A program made the translations under genes and the position numbers. Shown here piece by piece: positions 15,262 through 24,777 of a stretch of DNA of 64,000 nt; position 1 is the first letter of the stretch, and the number at the start of each line of letters is the position of its first letter. The notes under the pieces are model-generated. The model saw only the letters and a list, made by a program, of their open reading frames with translations, was not told the origin of the DNA and made no database searches. The stretch is from the NCBI GenBank assembly GCA_023386495.1, contig JAEWJS010000014.1:1-64000 (forward strand), written 5' to 3'. This DNA comes from Bacillota bacterium (GTDB lineage Bacteria > Bacillota > Bacilli > Paenibacillales > Paenibacillaceae).

Positions 15262-16938
15262 CTACATACGCTCCGGCGCGGATACCCCGACGAGCCGCAG
15301 CACGTTCGCTAGCGCGATCCTGACCGCGGCGAGCAGCGCGAGGCGCGAGGCGGTCTGCGCCGCGTCTTCCGTGATGGCGCGTTCCGCACGGTAGTAGCTG
15401 TGCAGCTCGGCCGCCAGCTCATACACATAACGGATCAAGCGATGCGGCGCGTACTGCGCGGCCGCCTCGGCAATTTCCTGCGGCAGCTCGCCGAGCTTGC
15501 GCAGCAGGTCGAACTCCGCCTCGGCCGTCAGCAAGGACAAGTCGGCCTTCGCATGGTCGATCGCGATGCCCTGCTCCTCCGCCTGGCGGAAAATGCTGCA
15601 AATGCGCGCATGCGCGTACTGGACGTAGAAGACCGGATTCTCGTTCGACGTCGAGATCGCAAGGTCCATGTCGAAATCCAGATGCGAGTCCATGCTGCGC
15701 ATCGTGAAGAAGTAGCGGATCGCGTCGACGCCGACTTCGTCCATCAAGTCTTCCATCGTGACGGCCTTGCCGGTCCGCTTGGACATCTTCATCTTCTCGC
15801 CGTTCTGGAACAGGCTGACCATCTGCGCGATCAGCACGACGAGCTTGTCCGGATCGTTGCCGAGCGCCGCCATCGCCGCCTTCACCCGCGGGATGTACCC
15901 ATGGTGGTCGGCGCCCCAAATATTGATCATCCGATCGTAGCCGCGGCCATACTTGTCCCGATGATACGCAATGTCGGGCGTCAGATACGTGTACGAGCCG
16001 TCGTTCTTGACGAGCACGCGGTTCTTGTCGTCGCCGTACTGCATCGTCGACAGCCAAGTCGCGCCTTCTTCCTCGTAGACCATCTCCCGCTTGCGAAGCG
16101 CCTCAAGCGCCTCCTCGACTTGCCCGGTCTCGTAGAGCGAGGTCTCGCTGTACCAAGAATCGAATGCGACGCGGAATCTGCCGAGATCGCGCTTGATCTT
16201 GTCCAGCTCGCGCGACAGCCCGTAGGCGCGGAAGAACGTGAACCGCTCGTCCTCCGGCAGCTCGAGCAGGCGAGCGCCTTCCTCCTCGACCAGCGCCTTC
16301 GCGAAGCCGACGATATCTTCGCCGTGATAGCCGTCCTCCGGCATCTCGGCCTCATGGCCCAGCGCCTGCTTATACCGCGCCTCGATCGAGCGCGCCAGAT
16401 TCGCCACCTGATTGCCGGCATCGTTAATATAGTACTCGCGCGTCACCTTATAACCGGCATAATCCAGCACGTTGCAGAGCGCGTCGCCGACAGCGGCGCC
16501 GCGCGCATGCCCGAGATGCAGGCTGCCTGTCGGATTCGCGCTGACGAACTCGACTTGCACGGTCTGCCCGCCGCCCGCATCCACGCGGCCGTATTCCGGA
16601 CCGGCGCCCAGCACCTCTCCGATGATCGGGTAGAGGCAGCTCTTGTCGAGCCGGAAGTTGATGAACCCCGGACCCGCAATCTCCGCCGATTCGATCGATG
16701 CCGCCGCCTTGTCGAGATGCGCCAGAATCGCTTCCGCGATCTGCCTAGGATTCTTCTTCGCCAGCTTCGTCAGCTGCATGGCCGCATTCGTCGCGAGGTC
16801 GCCGTGCGACTTATCCTTCGGCACCTCGATCGCGAATGCCGGCAGCTCGTCCCGCGACGCAAGTCCCGCCACGACGGCCGCGTCCGCGATCGCGTCCTTC
16901 ACCTTCTGATGCAATTGATCCAATACATTGCTGCTCAT
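15262..16938 (-). CDS. argS: Arginyl-tRNA synthetase, first copy
   Basis: Class I synthetase charging tRNA-Arg (558 residues). The N-terminal Arg-RS domain leads to the HIGH-type motif in NPTGSLHLGHARG, then GADHHGY, and the KMSKR-type KMSKRTG, followed by the DALR anticodon-binding domain at the C-terminus. ATG at 16936-16938 after GGGAGGAAG. It begins three bases after the ywiB stop, so the two are an operon, as in B. subtilis. This is the ordinary Bacillus-type ArgRS. A second, quite different ArgRS lies about 570 bp upstream. Confidence 0.95.
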   Translation of the reverse strand: MSSNVLDQLHQKVKDAIADAAVVAGLASRDELPAFAIEVPKDKSHGDLATNAAMQLTKLAKKNPRQIAEAILAHLDKAAASIESAEIAGPGFINFRLDKSCLYPIIGEVLGAGPEYGRVDAGGGQTVQVEFVSANPTGSLHLGHARGAAVGDALCNVLDYAGYKVTREYYINDAGNQVANLARSIEARYKQALGHEAEMPEDGYHGEDIVGFAKALVEEEGARLLELPEDERFTFFRAYGLSRELDKIKRDLGRFRVAFDSWYSETSLYETGQVEEALEALRKREMVYEEEGATWLSTMQYGDDKNRVLVKNDGSYTYLTPDIAYHRDKYGRGYDRMINIWGADHHGYIPRVKAAMAALGNDPDKLVVLIAQMVSLFQNGEKMKMSKRTGKAVTMEDLMDEVGVDAIRYFFTMRSMDSHLDFDMDLAISTSNENPVFYVQYAHARICSIFRQAEEQGIAIDHAKADLSLLTAEAEFDLLRKLGELPQEIAEAAAQYAPHRLIRYVYELAAELHSYYRAERAITEDAAQTASRLALLAAVRIALANVLRLVGVSAPERM

Positions 16939-16939
16939 G

Positions 16940-17404
16940 CTACTCTTCCTCCCGTATATGAAGCCTAATCTCAAAATTCCCCGCCGGTTCGCCGCCCAGC
17001 TTCAAGTCGTACTGCCATTCGGCCGTCACGTTCAGCGGACGCGGCCATTCGGCCGCCATGCCCTGCTCGTCCGACGCGCCCGTATCGACGCGCAGCGCAT
17101 CCGTGCGCGTCTCGAGCTCGAAGATGCCGCTGGGCAGCCGGTACGAGCCCAGCGTCACGCGGCCCGCCGCGCAGGCCTGCTCGCTCTCTACCGCTCCCCG
17201 CCGCACCAGCTTCAGCTCGCCGTCGCCGAAGCGCACGGTCGTGCGCGTCTGAACGCCGGCATCGGCGGCCTCCTCATAGACGAGGTACGATCCGCGCGGC
17301 TTCGGATACAGCAGGCCCGCATAGCGGCGAATTTCCGGCTCGCCGCCTTGATGCCGAGTCTCCAGCTCGACCGCCACGGGGATCGATACGCTCCCGTTCG
17401 TCAC
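16940..17404 (-). CDS. ywiB: YwiB family protein (DUF1934)
   Basis: A 154-residue protein of the DUF1934/YwiB family, which has a lipocalin-like beta-barrel fold and unknown function. The sequence is a run of beta-strand-like segments (VSIPVAVELETRH, RTTVRFGDGELKLVRRG, PLNVTAEWQYDLKL), ending HIREEE. It directly precedes argS, its usual neighbour in Bacillales. The start is uncertain: GTG at 17402-17404 is nine bases after GAGGAG, while GTG at 17410 and TTG at 17428 are alternatives. Confidence 0.8.
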   Translation of the reverse strand: MTNGSVSIPVAVELETRHQGGEPEIRRYAGLLYPKPRGSYLVYEEAADAGVQTRTTVRFGDGELKLVRRGAVESEQACAAGRVTLGSYRLPSGIFELETRTDALRVDTGASDEQGMAAEWPRPLNVTAEWQYDLKLGGEPAGNFEIRLHIREEE

Positions 17405-17414
17405 GCTCACTTGC

Positions 17415-17450
17415 TCCTCGCTCCTCAATCCTCAGTCCTCAGTCCTCAGC
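17415..17450. repeat. Short tandem repeat before ywiB
   Basis: Imperfect direct repeats of an 8-base unit, CTCAGTCC and variants, occur about four times just upstream of the ywiB start. On the minus strand the repeat is purine-rich and includes GAGGAG, so it overlaps the ywiB ribosome site. Confidence 0.5.
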
Positions 17451-17512
17451 CCTGTCGGGCCGCTGCTATAACTTCATCTACTATACTAGGGGAAGCGCCT
17501 GCTGATCAACCG

Positions 17513-19225
17513 TTAGAGCTGTCTTGGCGCCCCAATGCCCAGCAGGGCGAGCCCGTTCTTCAGGACGCCCGCGATTGCCGCAGTCAGGAGCAGCCGGGTA
17601 CGGCTCTCCTCCTCATCGCTCGAGAGGACGCGCTCATGACGGTAATAACGGTTGAATTTCTTGGACATCTCGAGCAGATAACGGGCCAGAATCGACGGCT
17701 CGTTCTCGCGCACGGCACCCCGGATGGCGTCCGGATACTCGGTCAACTGCTTCAGGCATTCCCATGCCAAGTGTCCTGCAAGGGCCTCCGGCCGGATGCC
17801 GTCCTCTTGTTCGTCATCGCCGTATTCGTTCGGGTAGCGCTGCAAGCCCTTATCGAGCAGGCTCACCGCCCTCGCATATGTGTACTGTACGTAGGGACCC
17901 GTCTCCCCCTCGAACCGCAGCGCGTCCTCGAGCGAGAAATTCACTTCCAGTTGCCTGCTGTTCTTCAAATCGCCGAACACGATCGCGCCGACGCCGACGG
18001 CTGCCGCAACCTCTGCCGCTTGGGGCAGCGTGGGGTTTTTCTCCGCGATAATCGCCTCTGCCTTGCGCACCGCCTCGTCCAGCACGTCGTCCAGGAAGAC
18101 GACCTTGCCCCTGCGCGTGGACATCTTCTTCCCCTCGAACTTCATCAGCCCGAACGCCACATGCTCGCAGCGGTCGGCCCAGCCGGCTTCAAGCGCATCG
18201 AGTACGGCGAACACTTGTTGAAAATGCAGCGATTGCTCCGAACCGACCACGTACAGCAGCCGATCGGCGCCGAGCTCGCGCGTGCGGTAGAAGGCGGTTG
18301 CCAGATCGCGCGTCGCGTAGATCGTCGTGCCGTCGGACTTCATGATCAGGCAAGGCGGCATGCCTTGCGCATCGAGCCGCACGACCTTCGCGCCGTCGCT
18401 GTCTTCGAGCAGGCCCCGCTCCGACAGCGTATCGACGACGGCAGCCATCTTGTCGTTATAGAAGCTCTCACCGAGCACATAGTCGAAGGAGATGCCGAGC
18501 CGCGCGTACACCCGATCGAATTCCTGCAGGCTCGCGTCGACGAAGTAACGGCGGAGCGCTCCCGCTTCCTCGTCGCCCTCCTCGAGCTTGCGGAACCAGG
18601 CCCGCGCTTCCTCCTCCAGCTCCGGCTCTTCCTCCAGCTCGTCATGGAACTTGACGTACAGCTTCAAGCTCTCGCGGATCGGGTCGCGCTCGAGCGCATC
18701 CTTGTCGCCCCAGCGCTTGAAGGCGGCGATCAGCTTGCCGAATTGCGTCCCCCAGTCGCCGAGATGGTTGACTGTGACGACCTCATAGCCGCTCGCCCGG
18801 TACAGGTTCGCCAGCGCGTTGCCGATCATCGTCGAACGCAGGTGGCCTACGCCGAACGGCTTCGCGATATTCGGCGAGGACATGTCGATCGCGACCTTCG
18901 TGCCGCGTCCTTCGGTAGAGCGGCCGTAAGCCGGAAGCAGCGCTTCCTTCAGCACGCGCGGCCCCCATACGGCCGGCTCGAAGAACAGGTTCACGTAAGG
19001 GCCTTCCGCGACGGCCCGGATCTCGCCTTCCTTGCTGCGAAGCTTCGCAGCAAGCTCTGCGGCGATCGCCTGCGGCGCTTGCTTCAGCTGCTTCGCGAGC
19101 GCGAAGCAAGGGAAGGCCGCATCGCCCAGCTCCGGCCTCGGCGGCCGTTCCATCAGTCTCTCGATCTGGGCCGCATCCAGCGGCACGAGCGGCTTCAGGC
19201 AATCCGCTGCCCATTGCATCAACAT
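17513..19225 (-). CDS. Arginyl-tRNA synthetase, second divergent copy
   Basis: A second class I ArgRS of 570 residues. Its signature SSPNIAKPFGVGHLRST holds the HIGH-type motif as GHLR, followed by HLGDWGTQFGKLI, and the KMSKS-like loop is KKMSTRRGK. These belong to the other ArgRS clade, so this is not a recent duplicate of argS. The C-terminus has the ArgRS DALR domain (NRYYRHERVL). ATG at 19223-19225, eight bases after AGAGGTGG. Expression is under a T-box, so it should rise when arginyl-tRNA is uncharged. The gene may be a starvation-induced or inhibitor-tolerant spare, which is inference. Confidence 0.92.
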   Translation of the reverse strand: MLMQWAADCLKPLVPLDAAQIERLMERPPRPELGDAAFPCFALAKQLKQAPQAIAAELAAKLRSKEGEIRAVAEGPYVNLFFEPAVWGPRVLKEALLPAYGRSTEGRGTKVAIDMSSPNIAKPFGVGHLRSTMIGNALANLYRASGYEVVTVNHLGDWGTQFGKLIAAFKRWGDKDALERDPIRESLKLYVKFHDELEEEPELEEEARAWFRKLEEGDEEAGALRRYFVDASLQEFDRVYARLGISFDYVLGESFYNDKMAAVVDTLSERGLLEDSDGAKVVRLDAQGMPPCLIMKSDGTTIYATRDLATAFYRTRELGADRLLYVVGSEQSLHFQQVFAVLDALEAGWADRCEHVAFGLMKFEGKKMSTRRGKVVFLDDVLDEAVRKAEAIIAEKNPTLPQAAEVAAAVGVGAIVFGDLKNSRQLEVNFSLEDALRFEGETGPYVQYTYARAVSLLDKGLQRYPNEYGDDEQEDGIRPEALAGHLAWECLKQLTEYPDAIRGAVRENEPSILARYLLEMSKKFNRYYRHERVLSSDEEESRTRLLLTAAIAGVLKNGLALLGIGAPRQL

Positions 19226-19257
19226 GTAGATTCCACCTCTCTGGGGATATTAAGAAG

Positions 19258-19550
19258 ATAAAAAGCCCCCGTCTCGGTAAAGAGACGGAGGCTGTGTCCG
19301 CGGTGCCACTCTTCTGGAAGACCGACATTGCCGGCACGCAGCTAAGCTGAACGGGCTGGAGCAACGAAGCTTCCGCTTAAAGGAATAACGGCTTAGCGCC
19401 GGGTTCCCCTACTGACTGACGGGTTCAGGGAACCGACTCCCGGGTCCGCTTCCTACGCCGCGCCTCGCCGGCTTCCACCATCCCGGCTCGCTGCTTGCAG
19501 GCTGCTCTTGCGAAGTACTGTCCCGATCATCGTCGATTGCAGGTATCGAA
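19258..19550 (-). promoter_or_regulatory. T-box riboswitch controlling the second ArgRS
   Basis: The minus strand has the T-box sequence AGAGTGGCACCGCGG (19298-19312), which pairs with the acceptor end of uncharged tRNA. It is followed by a terminator stem AGCCTCCGTCTC/GAGACGGGGGCT with TTTTTAT. Upstream are stem I features (GAGCCGGGATGGTGGAAGCCGGC region) and the conserved CCGTTATTCC of stem II. Within stem I, GGAAGCGGACCC (rc of about 19442-19453) offers CGG (19446-19448) as an arginine specifier codon followed by A. The specifier is the least certain part. Confidence 0.92.
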
Positions 19551-19564
19551 TTGGAATTTCCCCT

Positions 19565-19594
19565 ATTATAGTGTGACGGCATGGCAAAAAGCAA
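19565..19594 (-). promoter_or_regulatory. Promoter of the T-box transcript
   Basis: TATAAT (19565-19570, minus strand) and TTGCTT (19589-19594), 18 bp apart, just upstream of the T-box leader. Confidence 0.6.
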
Positions 19595-19854
19595 GGGGCA
19601 AGCACAGCCTTGGGCCGCCGACTCGCAGTGGAGCCAGCGCCAGCCGCACAGGCCGTTGCCCGACTGCTGCTCGCCGGCTGTCGTCGCCTACTCGCCGCCA
19701 CTCGCCAGCCCTGCTCTCGTGCTCGGACGTCGCATTGCCGATCTCCAGCCCCGCTTCTTGCACCTCGTAGCATGGGAACAACAGATAAGGAAGGATTTTC
19801 TCTAATAAGGATAGGATATTCGCTAATTTTGGTCCTGACCGCCATTACAGTACC

Positions 19855-19991
19855 AATAGCGAAGCAAATGCGTTAAATAGCGAACGGGCATTCGCAAATT
19901 AGCGAATATAGCCTGTTTGGGGCAGCAAGCCCCACTCCCACGTGGAAAATAGCGAATATGGTTACGTTAATAACGCATTTGCTTCGCTATT
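19855..19991. repeat. Inverted-repeat (MITE-like) element, TAGCGAAGCA family, copy 1
   Basis: A 137-bp element bounded by perfect 21-bp inverted repeats (19855-19875 and 19971-19991) beginning AATAGCGAAGCAAATGCG. Inside are further TAGCGAA motifs, including a near-palindrome TTCGCAAATTAGCGAA. A related copy is at 62681-62884. It has no coding capacity. The rest of 19600-20225 has no gene that can be supported. Confidence 0.7.
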
Positions 19992-20225
19992 CCTTACCCG
20001 ATGCTCCCAAGTTCTCCACTCATGGCAATCCGCGACGGCGGTGCCGCTCCCACCTCCCAGATTGATGCGCTGTAGGTCCATCGTCGCCGCGCCGCTCCCT
20101 CGTTGTTGCTCTGTAACGCCTTCCAATCGCTGCTCATGCCGCCAACCGCCTCTAACGGTGCGACTCCCGCCGCGCTTGCAGCATTGGCAGCCCCGCAGCC
20201 TCGTCGATCCAATGGTCATCAACGA

Positions 20226-21698
20226 TCATTCCTGCGGTTCCAACGCCGCCTTCGTGTCTCGCACGCCTGCATAGACGCCGTGATCGCCCATGGCGATCAT
20301 GACGGCGAAGCGCTCGCCGTCGGGCGACCAAGCAAGCGGCGCGAGGAAGGTATCGCCCCAGATCACCGTACGTCGCCGGCCGCTTTCCACATCCGCTAAG
20401 ACTAGCGTGCGCGTAACCTTGTCGACCTCCCCGACTTCCGTCACATAGGCCCACTTGCTGCCGTCCGGCGAAAAAGACTGCGGCCAGACTTCGTCGATCT
20501 CTCCTCCCTCGTAGGCCCATGGCGAGACGGATCGGATCTGTCCCAGGCTATCGTACCGGACAAAATGCTCCGGAATCTGCACCGTCACTTCTCCATGCCG
20601 TTCGTTATAGACGAGGTTGTAGCTCCGCAACGCTTGCTCCGTCAGCCGAGTCTCCGCCATCGTCCGCAAGTCGAGCAGGCGCGGCTCCGTATACGCCACG
20701 ACCTCGCCTTCATTGAAAGCATGATCGACGAGGACCGACTTGCCGGGCTCCGCCCATCCGATCAGCCGCCATACCCCGGCATCATACGGCAGTACGCGGC
20801 CTGTACCCTTCGCCAAGTCGTACTCCGCCAGCTCATATTCGAAGCCAGATCCATCCGCTAGTAGATTGCCGGTATGCGCCAGATAGAGGAATCGATCTTC
20901 GCCGGGAAACCATAGCGGACATTGATCCATGTCATACTCCGATATGCGAACCGGCTGACCGCCCTTCTTACTCGCTGCCCAAATCCCCGGCGCATCATTG
21001 CTGCGGAACAATGTCCAGCGGCCGTTGTCCGCAAGCGTCCAGCTCGACTTCGTGGCAGCCATCGCCCGCGAGCCTGACAACGTCCACGACGCATACTGCC
21101 ACTGATTGCGCTCGTAGTCGAAGTATTCCGCCTCCAGTACCTCCTCTTTCGTGCGATAGGCGAGCGATTCGATCCGGTACGGCAAATCGGCGACAAGGGC
21201 TGTCGTTATGCCTGCCGCTAAATCTAGCAATCGGATGCTCGTCGAATAGATTCTTCGATCAGAACCATCCATCTCGGTATGCGCGGTATAGATCAGACGA
21301 TGCTCATCCAGCATGACCACCGAGGCGTCGATGTACTCGTCGGGCGACAGCGCTATCCGAGCATACGAATCGAACGCCCGCTCGAGCGCTGCCAACAACT
21401 CAGCCTCCGACTGCTTCGGTTGCTTGCCGGCGTCCGGCTGCTCGCCACCGCCGATCGCAGCATCCCCCTCGGCAGCTGCCTCTTGGACTCCTTCTCCGAC
21501 CGCCGCATCGCCGCCAATTTCCACAGGACCGCTGTTATCCGTGCCCTCTTCAGCTGCAGCCTCTTCGCGATTCGAAGTCTCGTCCCGCGCCGCACCGCTG
21601 TCGCCCGACAGACAACCCGCGAGCAGCATAGCGGCCAGCGTCAGCCAAGTCAGAACCATCGCCGCCCGCGGCTTAACTGTCATTCTCCCCCACGCCAT
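20226..21698 (-). CDS. Lipoprotein with TolB-like beta-propeller segments
   Basis: A roughly 490-residue exported protein: hydrophobic signal segment, lipobox LLAGC, then an 80-residue acidic, Glu/Gly/Ala-rich linker, then a domain rich in beta strands. Near the end WPQSFSPDGSKWAYVTE and LAWSPDGERFAVM are the SPDG repeats of TolB/WD40-like propellers. Function is unknown; extracytoplasmic sensing or scaffold roles are both possible. The start is uncertain: ATG at 21696-21698 follows GGAGAGGCGG, with other ATGs at 21719 and 21683. Same strand as GH127 upstream but separated by a possible terminator. Confidence 0.65.
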   Translation of the reverse strand: MAWGRMTVKPRAAMVLTWLTLAAMLLAGCLSGDSGAARDETSNREEAAAEEGTDNSGPVEIGGDAAVGEGVQEAAAEGDAAIGGGEQPDAGKQPKQSEAELLAALERAFDSYARIALSPDEYIDASVVMLDEHRLIYTAHTEMDGSDRRIYSTSIRLLDLAAGITTALVADLPYRIESLAYRTKEEVLEAEYFDYERNQWQYASWTLSGSRAMAATKSSWTLADNGRWTLFRSNDAPGIWAASKKGGQPVRISEYDMDQCPLWFPGEDRFLYLAHTGNLLADGSGFEYELAEYDLAKGTGRVLPYDAGVWRLIGWAEPGKSVLVDHAFNEGEVVAYTEPRLLDLRTMAETRLTEQALRSYNLVYNERHGEVTVQIPEHFVRYDSLGQIRSVSPWAYEGGEIDEVWPQSFSPDGSKWAYVTEVGEVDKVTRTLVLADVESGRRRTVIWGDTFLAPLAWSPDGERFAVMIAMGDHGVYAGVRDTKAALEPQE

Positions 21699-21774
21699 GA
21701 CCGAACCGCCTCTCCGCATAACCAGTTACTGGATTAGACGCCCCGGACATCGGCGAAGTTGCGCGCAGCACGTA

Positions 21775-21799
21775 AGAGACCCTCCTCGCTAGAGAAGGG
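21775..21799 (-). terminator. Possible terminator after the GH127 gene
   Basis: CCCTTCTC (21792-21799 on the minus strand) pairs with GAGGAGGG (21780-21787) around a TAGC loop with one G-U pair; TCTCTT follows. The T-tract is poor. Confidence 0.4.
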
Positions 21800-21806
21800 C
21801 CCCTTG

Positions 21807-23609
21807 TCATGCATATGCAGCACTGCCGTCTTTGGCATGGGAGAACAGGCTGCGCTTCGCCGCATCCCCTTCCCAATCCCAATACACGGAATACGTCTCG
21901 TCTTCCACCCGGAACAACGGCAAGAACGTCGCCGTATTCCCCTGTTCGTCTGTCCCTTCGAATGCCAGACGATCGCCGGAGCGCTTCACCAACCGGTCCG
22001 CAAGGCGATCCGCGGCGATCCCGCTCCAGTCGCCGTCGTCGATCCGAGCCAGCAGCACGCTGCCGTACTTCAATGCCGCCACTCGCTCATTGCCTGGAAG
22101 CGGTACGCTGTGCAGCTTATCCTCGATCGCAATCTCGATCCTGTCCTGGTCGCGGTACACTCGGTCCAGCACCACGTAGCCGCCCTCGTGCTTAAGCTCG
22201 ACAGGAGCGCCATTGACCTTCATGGCTCTAATCGTACCCGCCTTCAGCATCAGGGAGAATGCTGCCGGCTCAGCGGTCTGAATCGTGAGCGTCGACGTCA
22301 GCCCGTCGGGGAATTCCGAGTGCTGCATGATGCCGACACCCTTGTCTTTCCATACCACCGTCGACGAAATATAAGCATTGACGAGTATGGTATCCTCGCT
22401 CCTGAACCAGATGTTCTTCTGCAGCTCGCTCATCGCCTCGATCCCCGATGCGGTGCAGCACCAGAACGTATCGTATTCGCCGCTGAATTTCTTCTGCGCG
22501 CCGCTTCCGAGCGGTTGATGATACTGCGAGAGTCCCGTCACGCTGCTGGCGCTGTTCAGAACGGCGTTATACTTGAGGGATTCCAGGTGATTCAGATAAT
22601 TGACCGATCCCGACCATGCCGTTAAGCGCTCCAAGATCCGCTCCGTATTATGGGCGCAGCAGCTCTCGCTCTCGCCGCCGGTTAGTGCATCTCCGAGCTC
22701 CCCATATTGTCCCCAGTGCTCTGACCGCTCCGACACGCCGCCAGCCACGTAAGCAGAAGCCTTGGAGCTGTTGTTGCCGTTGGCGAAGGTTCTGCCGGAC
22801 ACAAAATCATAGAAGTGCATCGCGGCCGTCTTGTACTTCTCCTCGCCGCTTATGTCGTAGCGTTGCATCGCCGCGATCACCATCGGAAGATGCGTGTTGG
22901 CATGCAGGTTATCCAGTACATCTATGCCAGCCTCCAAAGGATCGAGCAGATAGTCTCTGTCGAACATGCGTGCCAAGTCGAATAAGGCGGCATCGCCGGT
23001 GATGTCGTACAACGTATACAGCGCGTCGCCGATGCCGCCGAATTCATTCGCCGGATTCACCTTGGTGCAGCGAAGGATCCCGTCGATCTGCCAGTAGGAC
23101 AGCTTCTCGAACCGCGCATGGATGTAACGCGCCAAGTTGACGGCAAGCGTCAATGCCTCTGAATTCCCCAAATAGACGTGACAGTCAATCAATCCTTGCA
23201 GGATCTTATGCAGCGTATAATAAGGCGCCCAGACATGCCGATTCTCTTCGCGTTCGAGCACGTCGAGCGCTTCCTCCTCGAATGCGCTCAAGTACCCGCT
23301 CGGTCTTGCGCATAAGCCCATCACGGCAACGATCTCGTCGGCCTTCGCCTTCAACTCGCCATCCCGATCGGCGAACGCGAACTTGGCGCATGCCGACAGG
23401 AAATGGCCGACGAAATGCCCCCTGAGGCCGCAGTCCGGCGACTCCCAGCCCCCAAGAGGCTCGGCGGATGAGGGAAGCCCCGCGTTCAGCCGGAACGTAT
23501 GCATCAGCCTGTCGATGTCAAACGCGCGAATGTATTGCTTCGCGAGCGCTCTGCGGGGAGCAAAGTCGCGATCGGTCAGCTTGACCTCGTCCAAGTTGAA
23601 ATTGATCAA
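21807..23609 (-). CDS. Glycoside hydrolase family 127, beta-L-arabinofuranosidase-like
   Basis: A 600-residue (alpha/alpha)6-barrel enzyme of the DUF1680/GH127 type. GH127 enzymes use a zinc-bound cysteine nucleophile. The E-x-C motif is E315/C317 in ESESCC, and the WCC motif is C384-C385 in TFWCCTASG, giving all four metal/nucleophile positions. There is no signal peptide, so it acts on imported oligosaccharide. It starts with TTG, about 10 bases after AGAGGGG, and lies 24 bp after the dehydratase gene, as the last gene of the glycan locus. The linkage cut cannot be told from sequence: beta-L-arabinofuranoside is the type activity, but related families differ. Confidence 0.85.
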   Translation of the reverse strand: MINFNLDEVKLTDRDFAPRRALAKQYIRAFDIDRLMHTFRLNAGLPSSAEPLGGWESPDCGLRGHFVGHFLSACAKFAFADRDGELKAKADEIVAVMGLCARPSGYLSAFEEEALDVLEREENRHVWAPYYTLHKILQGLIDCHVYLGNSEALTLAVNLARYIHARFEKLSYWQIDGILRCTKVNPANEFGGIGDALYTLYDITGDAALFDLARMFDRDYLLDPLEAGIDVLDNLHANTHLPMVIAAMQRYDISGEEKYKTAAMHFYDFVSGRTFANGNNSSKASAYVAGGVSERSEHWGQYGELGDALTGGESESCCAHNTERILERLTAWSGSVNYLNHLESLKYNAVLNSASSVTGLSQYHQPLGSGAQKKFSGEYDTFWCCTASGIEAMSELQKNIWFRSEDTILVNAYISSTVVWKDKGVGIMQHSEFPDGLTSTLTIQTAEPAAFSLMLKAGTIRAMKVNGAPVELKHEGGYVVLDRVYRDQDRIEIAIEDKLHSVPLPGNERVAALKYGSVLLARIDDGDWSGIAADRLADRLVKRSGDRLAFEGTDEQGNTATFLPLFRVEDETYSVYWDWEGDAAKRSLFSHAKDGSAAYA

Positions 23610-23633
23610 GTTAACGATACCCCTCTTCAGCGG

Positions 23634-24755
23634 CTAAATTTCGGCGATGCTGCCGTCTACCCCATAGCGCGCCTCATACTGCTTGTTCGCATACGGATAT
23701 TGGCCGAACGCTTCCTCGTTAAGCTCGATCCCGAGCCCCGGTCCACCGGGCAATGCGAAGTATCCGTCAACGGGCTTGAACGTGACGTTATAAATATCCT
23801 GCCTTGCATACAACGATGGCGCCGCAAATTCCAAGATATCAAAATGCTGCGTAGCTGCGCATACATGCATACTCGCTGCCGTAGCAATCGGACCATTGGG
23901 ATTGTGAGGCGCCAGCTTAATATGATACGGCTCGATCATCGCGGCGATTTTCCGAATCTCGGTAATGCCTCCGCAGTGACAGATGTCGGGCTGCGCATAG
24001 TCGAATAGCTGATTCTCGACCGCCTCGCGGTAATCGAATCGGGTGAATAACCGTTCGCCTGCCGCGATCGGAACCGTGCCCGCCTGCGCGCGGATTCGCT
24101 TGAAAGCGGCCGTGTTCTCCGGCGGGATCGGCTCTTCGAAGAAGTGAATGTCGTACTTCGAAGCGACCTCGATCAGCCGAAGGGCTTCGGCCGGCGTTCC
24201 CTGACCGTGATTGTCGATGCATAGCACCCTATCGTCGCCGATCGCTTGCCGGATTGCTGCGAGATTCTCATCCAAGAACGCCCGATCGGCTTCCGGATCG
24301 TAGACGGTTCCGTGTATGCCGCCGCCCGTCTTAATGCCCGCGAAGCCCATCTCGACCGCCTGCCGCGCGGTCTCCGCGTCGCCCGCGTGGGTATAGGTGC
24401 GGATTCGATCGCGGACAGCGCCGCCTAGCAGCATATAGACGGGAACGTTGCATATCTTGCCGAGAATGTCCCACAGCGCCTGGTCGATGCCGCTGATCGC
24501 GGACATGTGGACGAAGCCGCCCTTCCAGAAGCCGTGGCGGTACATCTTCTGCCAGATCTTCTCGATCTGGCGGGGATCCTCCCCGATCACGCTGCGCTCC
24601 GCCAACAGTTGAATAGACTGCTGGACCGCCAGCTCTTGCCCTTCGACGCTGGCTTCTCCCCATCCGTGCACGCCTTCGTCCGTCATGACTTTGACGAAGA
24701 GCCAGTTCTGTCTAAGGGTCCCTACCAAGAACGTTTTTACCTCTGTTATTCTCAT
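23634..24755 (-). CDS. Enolase-superfamily sugar-acid dehydratase, galactonate dehydratase type
   Basis: A 373-residue member of the mandelate racemase/muconate lactonizing family. The residues of E. coli D-galactonate dehydratase are all matched at near-identical positions: metal ligands D181 (CIDNHG), E207 (FFEEPIPPEN), E233 (AAGERLFT), and catalytic histidines H183 and H284 (APHNPNGP). The enzyme should dehydrate an aldonate to a 2-keto-3-deoxy acid. Which aldonate is unknown; the GH95 neighbour suggests an L-galactose or L-fucose-derived acid. It lies 22 bp after the zinc dehydrogenase gene, so the pair could form an oxidation-dehydration sequence. Confidence 0.85.
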   Translation of the reverse strand: MRITEVKTFLVGTLRQNWLFVKVMTDEGVHGWGEASVEGQELAVQQSIQLLAERSVIGEDPRQIEKIWQKMYRHGFWKGGFVHMSAISGIDQALWDILGKICNVPVYMLLGGAVRDRIRTYTHAGDAETARQAVEMGFAGIKTGGGIHGTVYDPEADRAFLDENLAAIRQAIGDDRVLCIDNHGQGTPAEALRLIEVASKYDIHFFEEPIPPENTAAFKRIRAQAGTVPIAAGERLFTRFDYREAVENQLFDYAQPDICHCGGITEIRKIAAMIEPYHIKLAPHNPNGPIATAASMHVCAATQHFDILEFAAPSLYARQDIYNVTFKPVDGYFALPGGPGLGIELNEEAFGQYPYANKQYEARYGVDGSIAEI

Positions 24756-24777
24756 GTGCCACTGCTCCCTCCGCTCG

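Noticed and set aside
17930..17980. The second argS as a pseudogene
   Set aside because: The frame is intact over 570 codons, motifs are complete, and it has a working-looking T-box and ribosome site.
16928..19261. A 777-codon plus-strand frame across argS2 and ywiB
   Set aside because: It is the antisense shadow of the two minus-strand genes, common in GC-rich DNA; composition is Arg/Leu/His-biased and no domain is seen.
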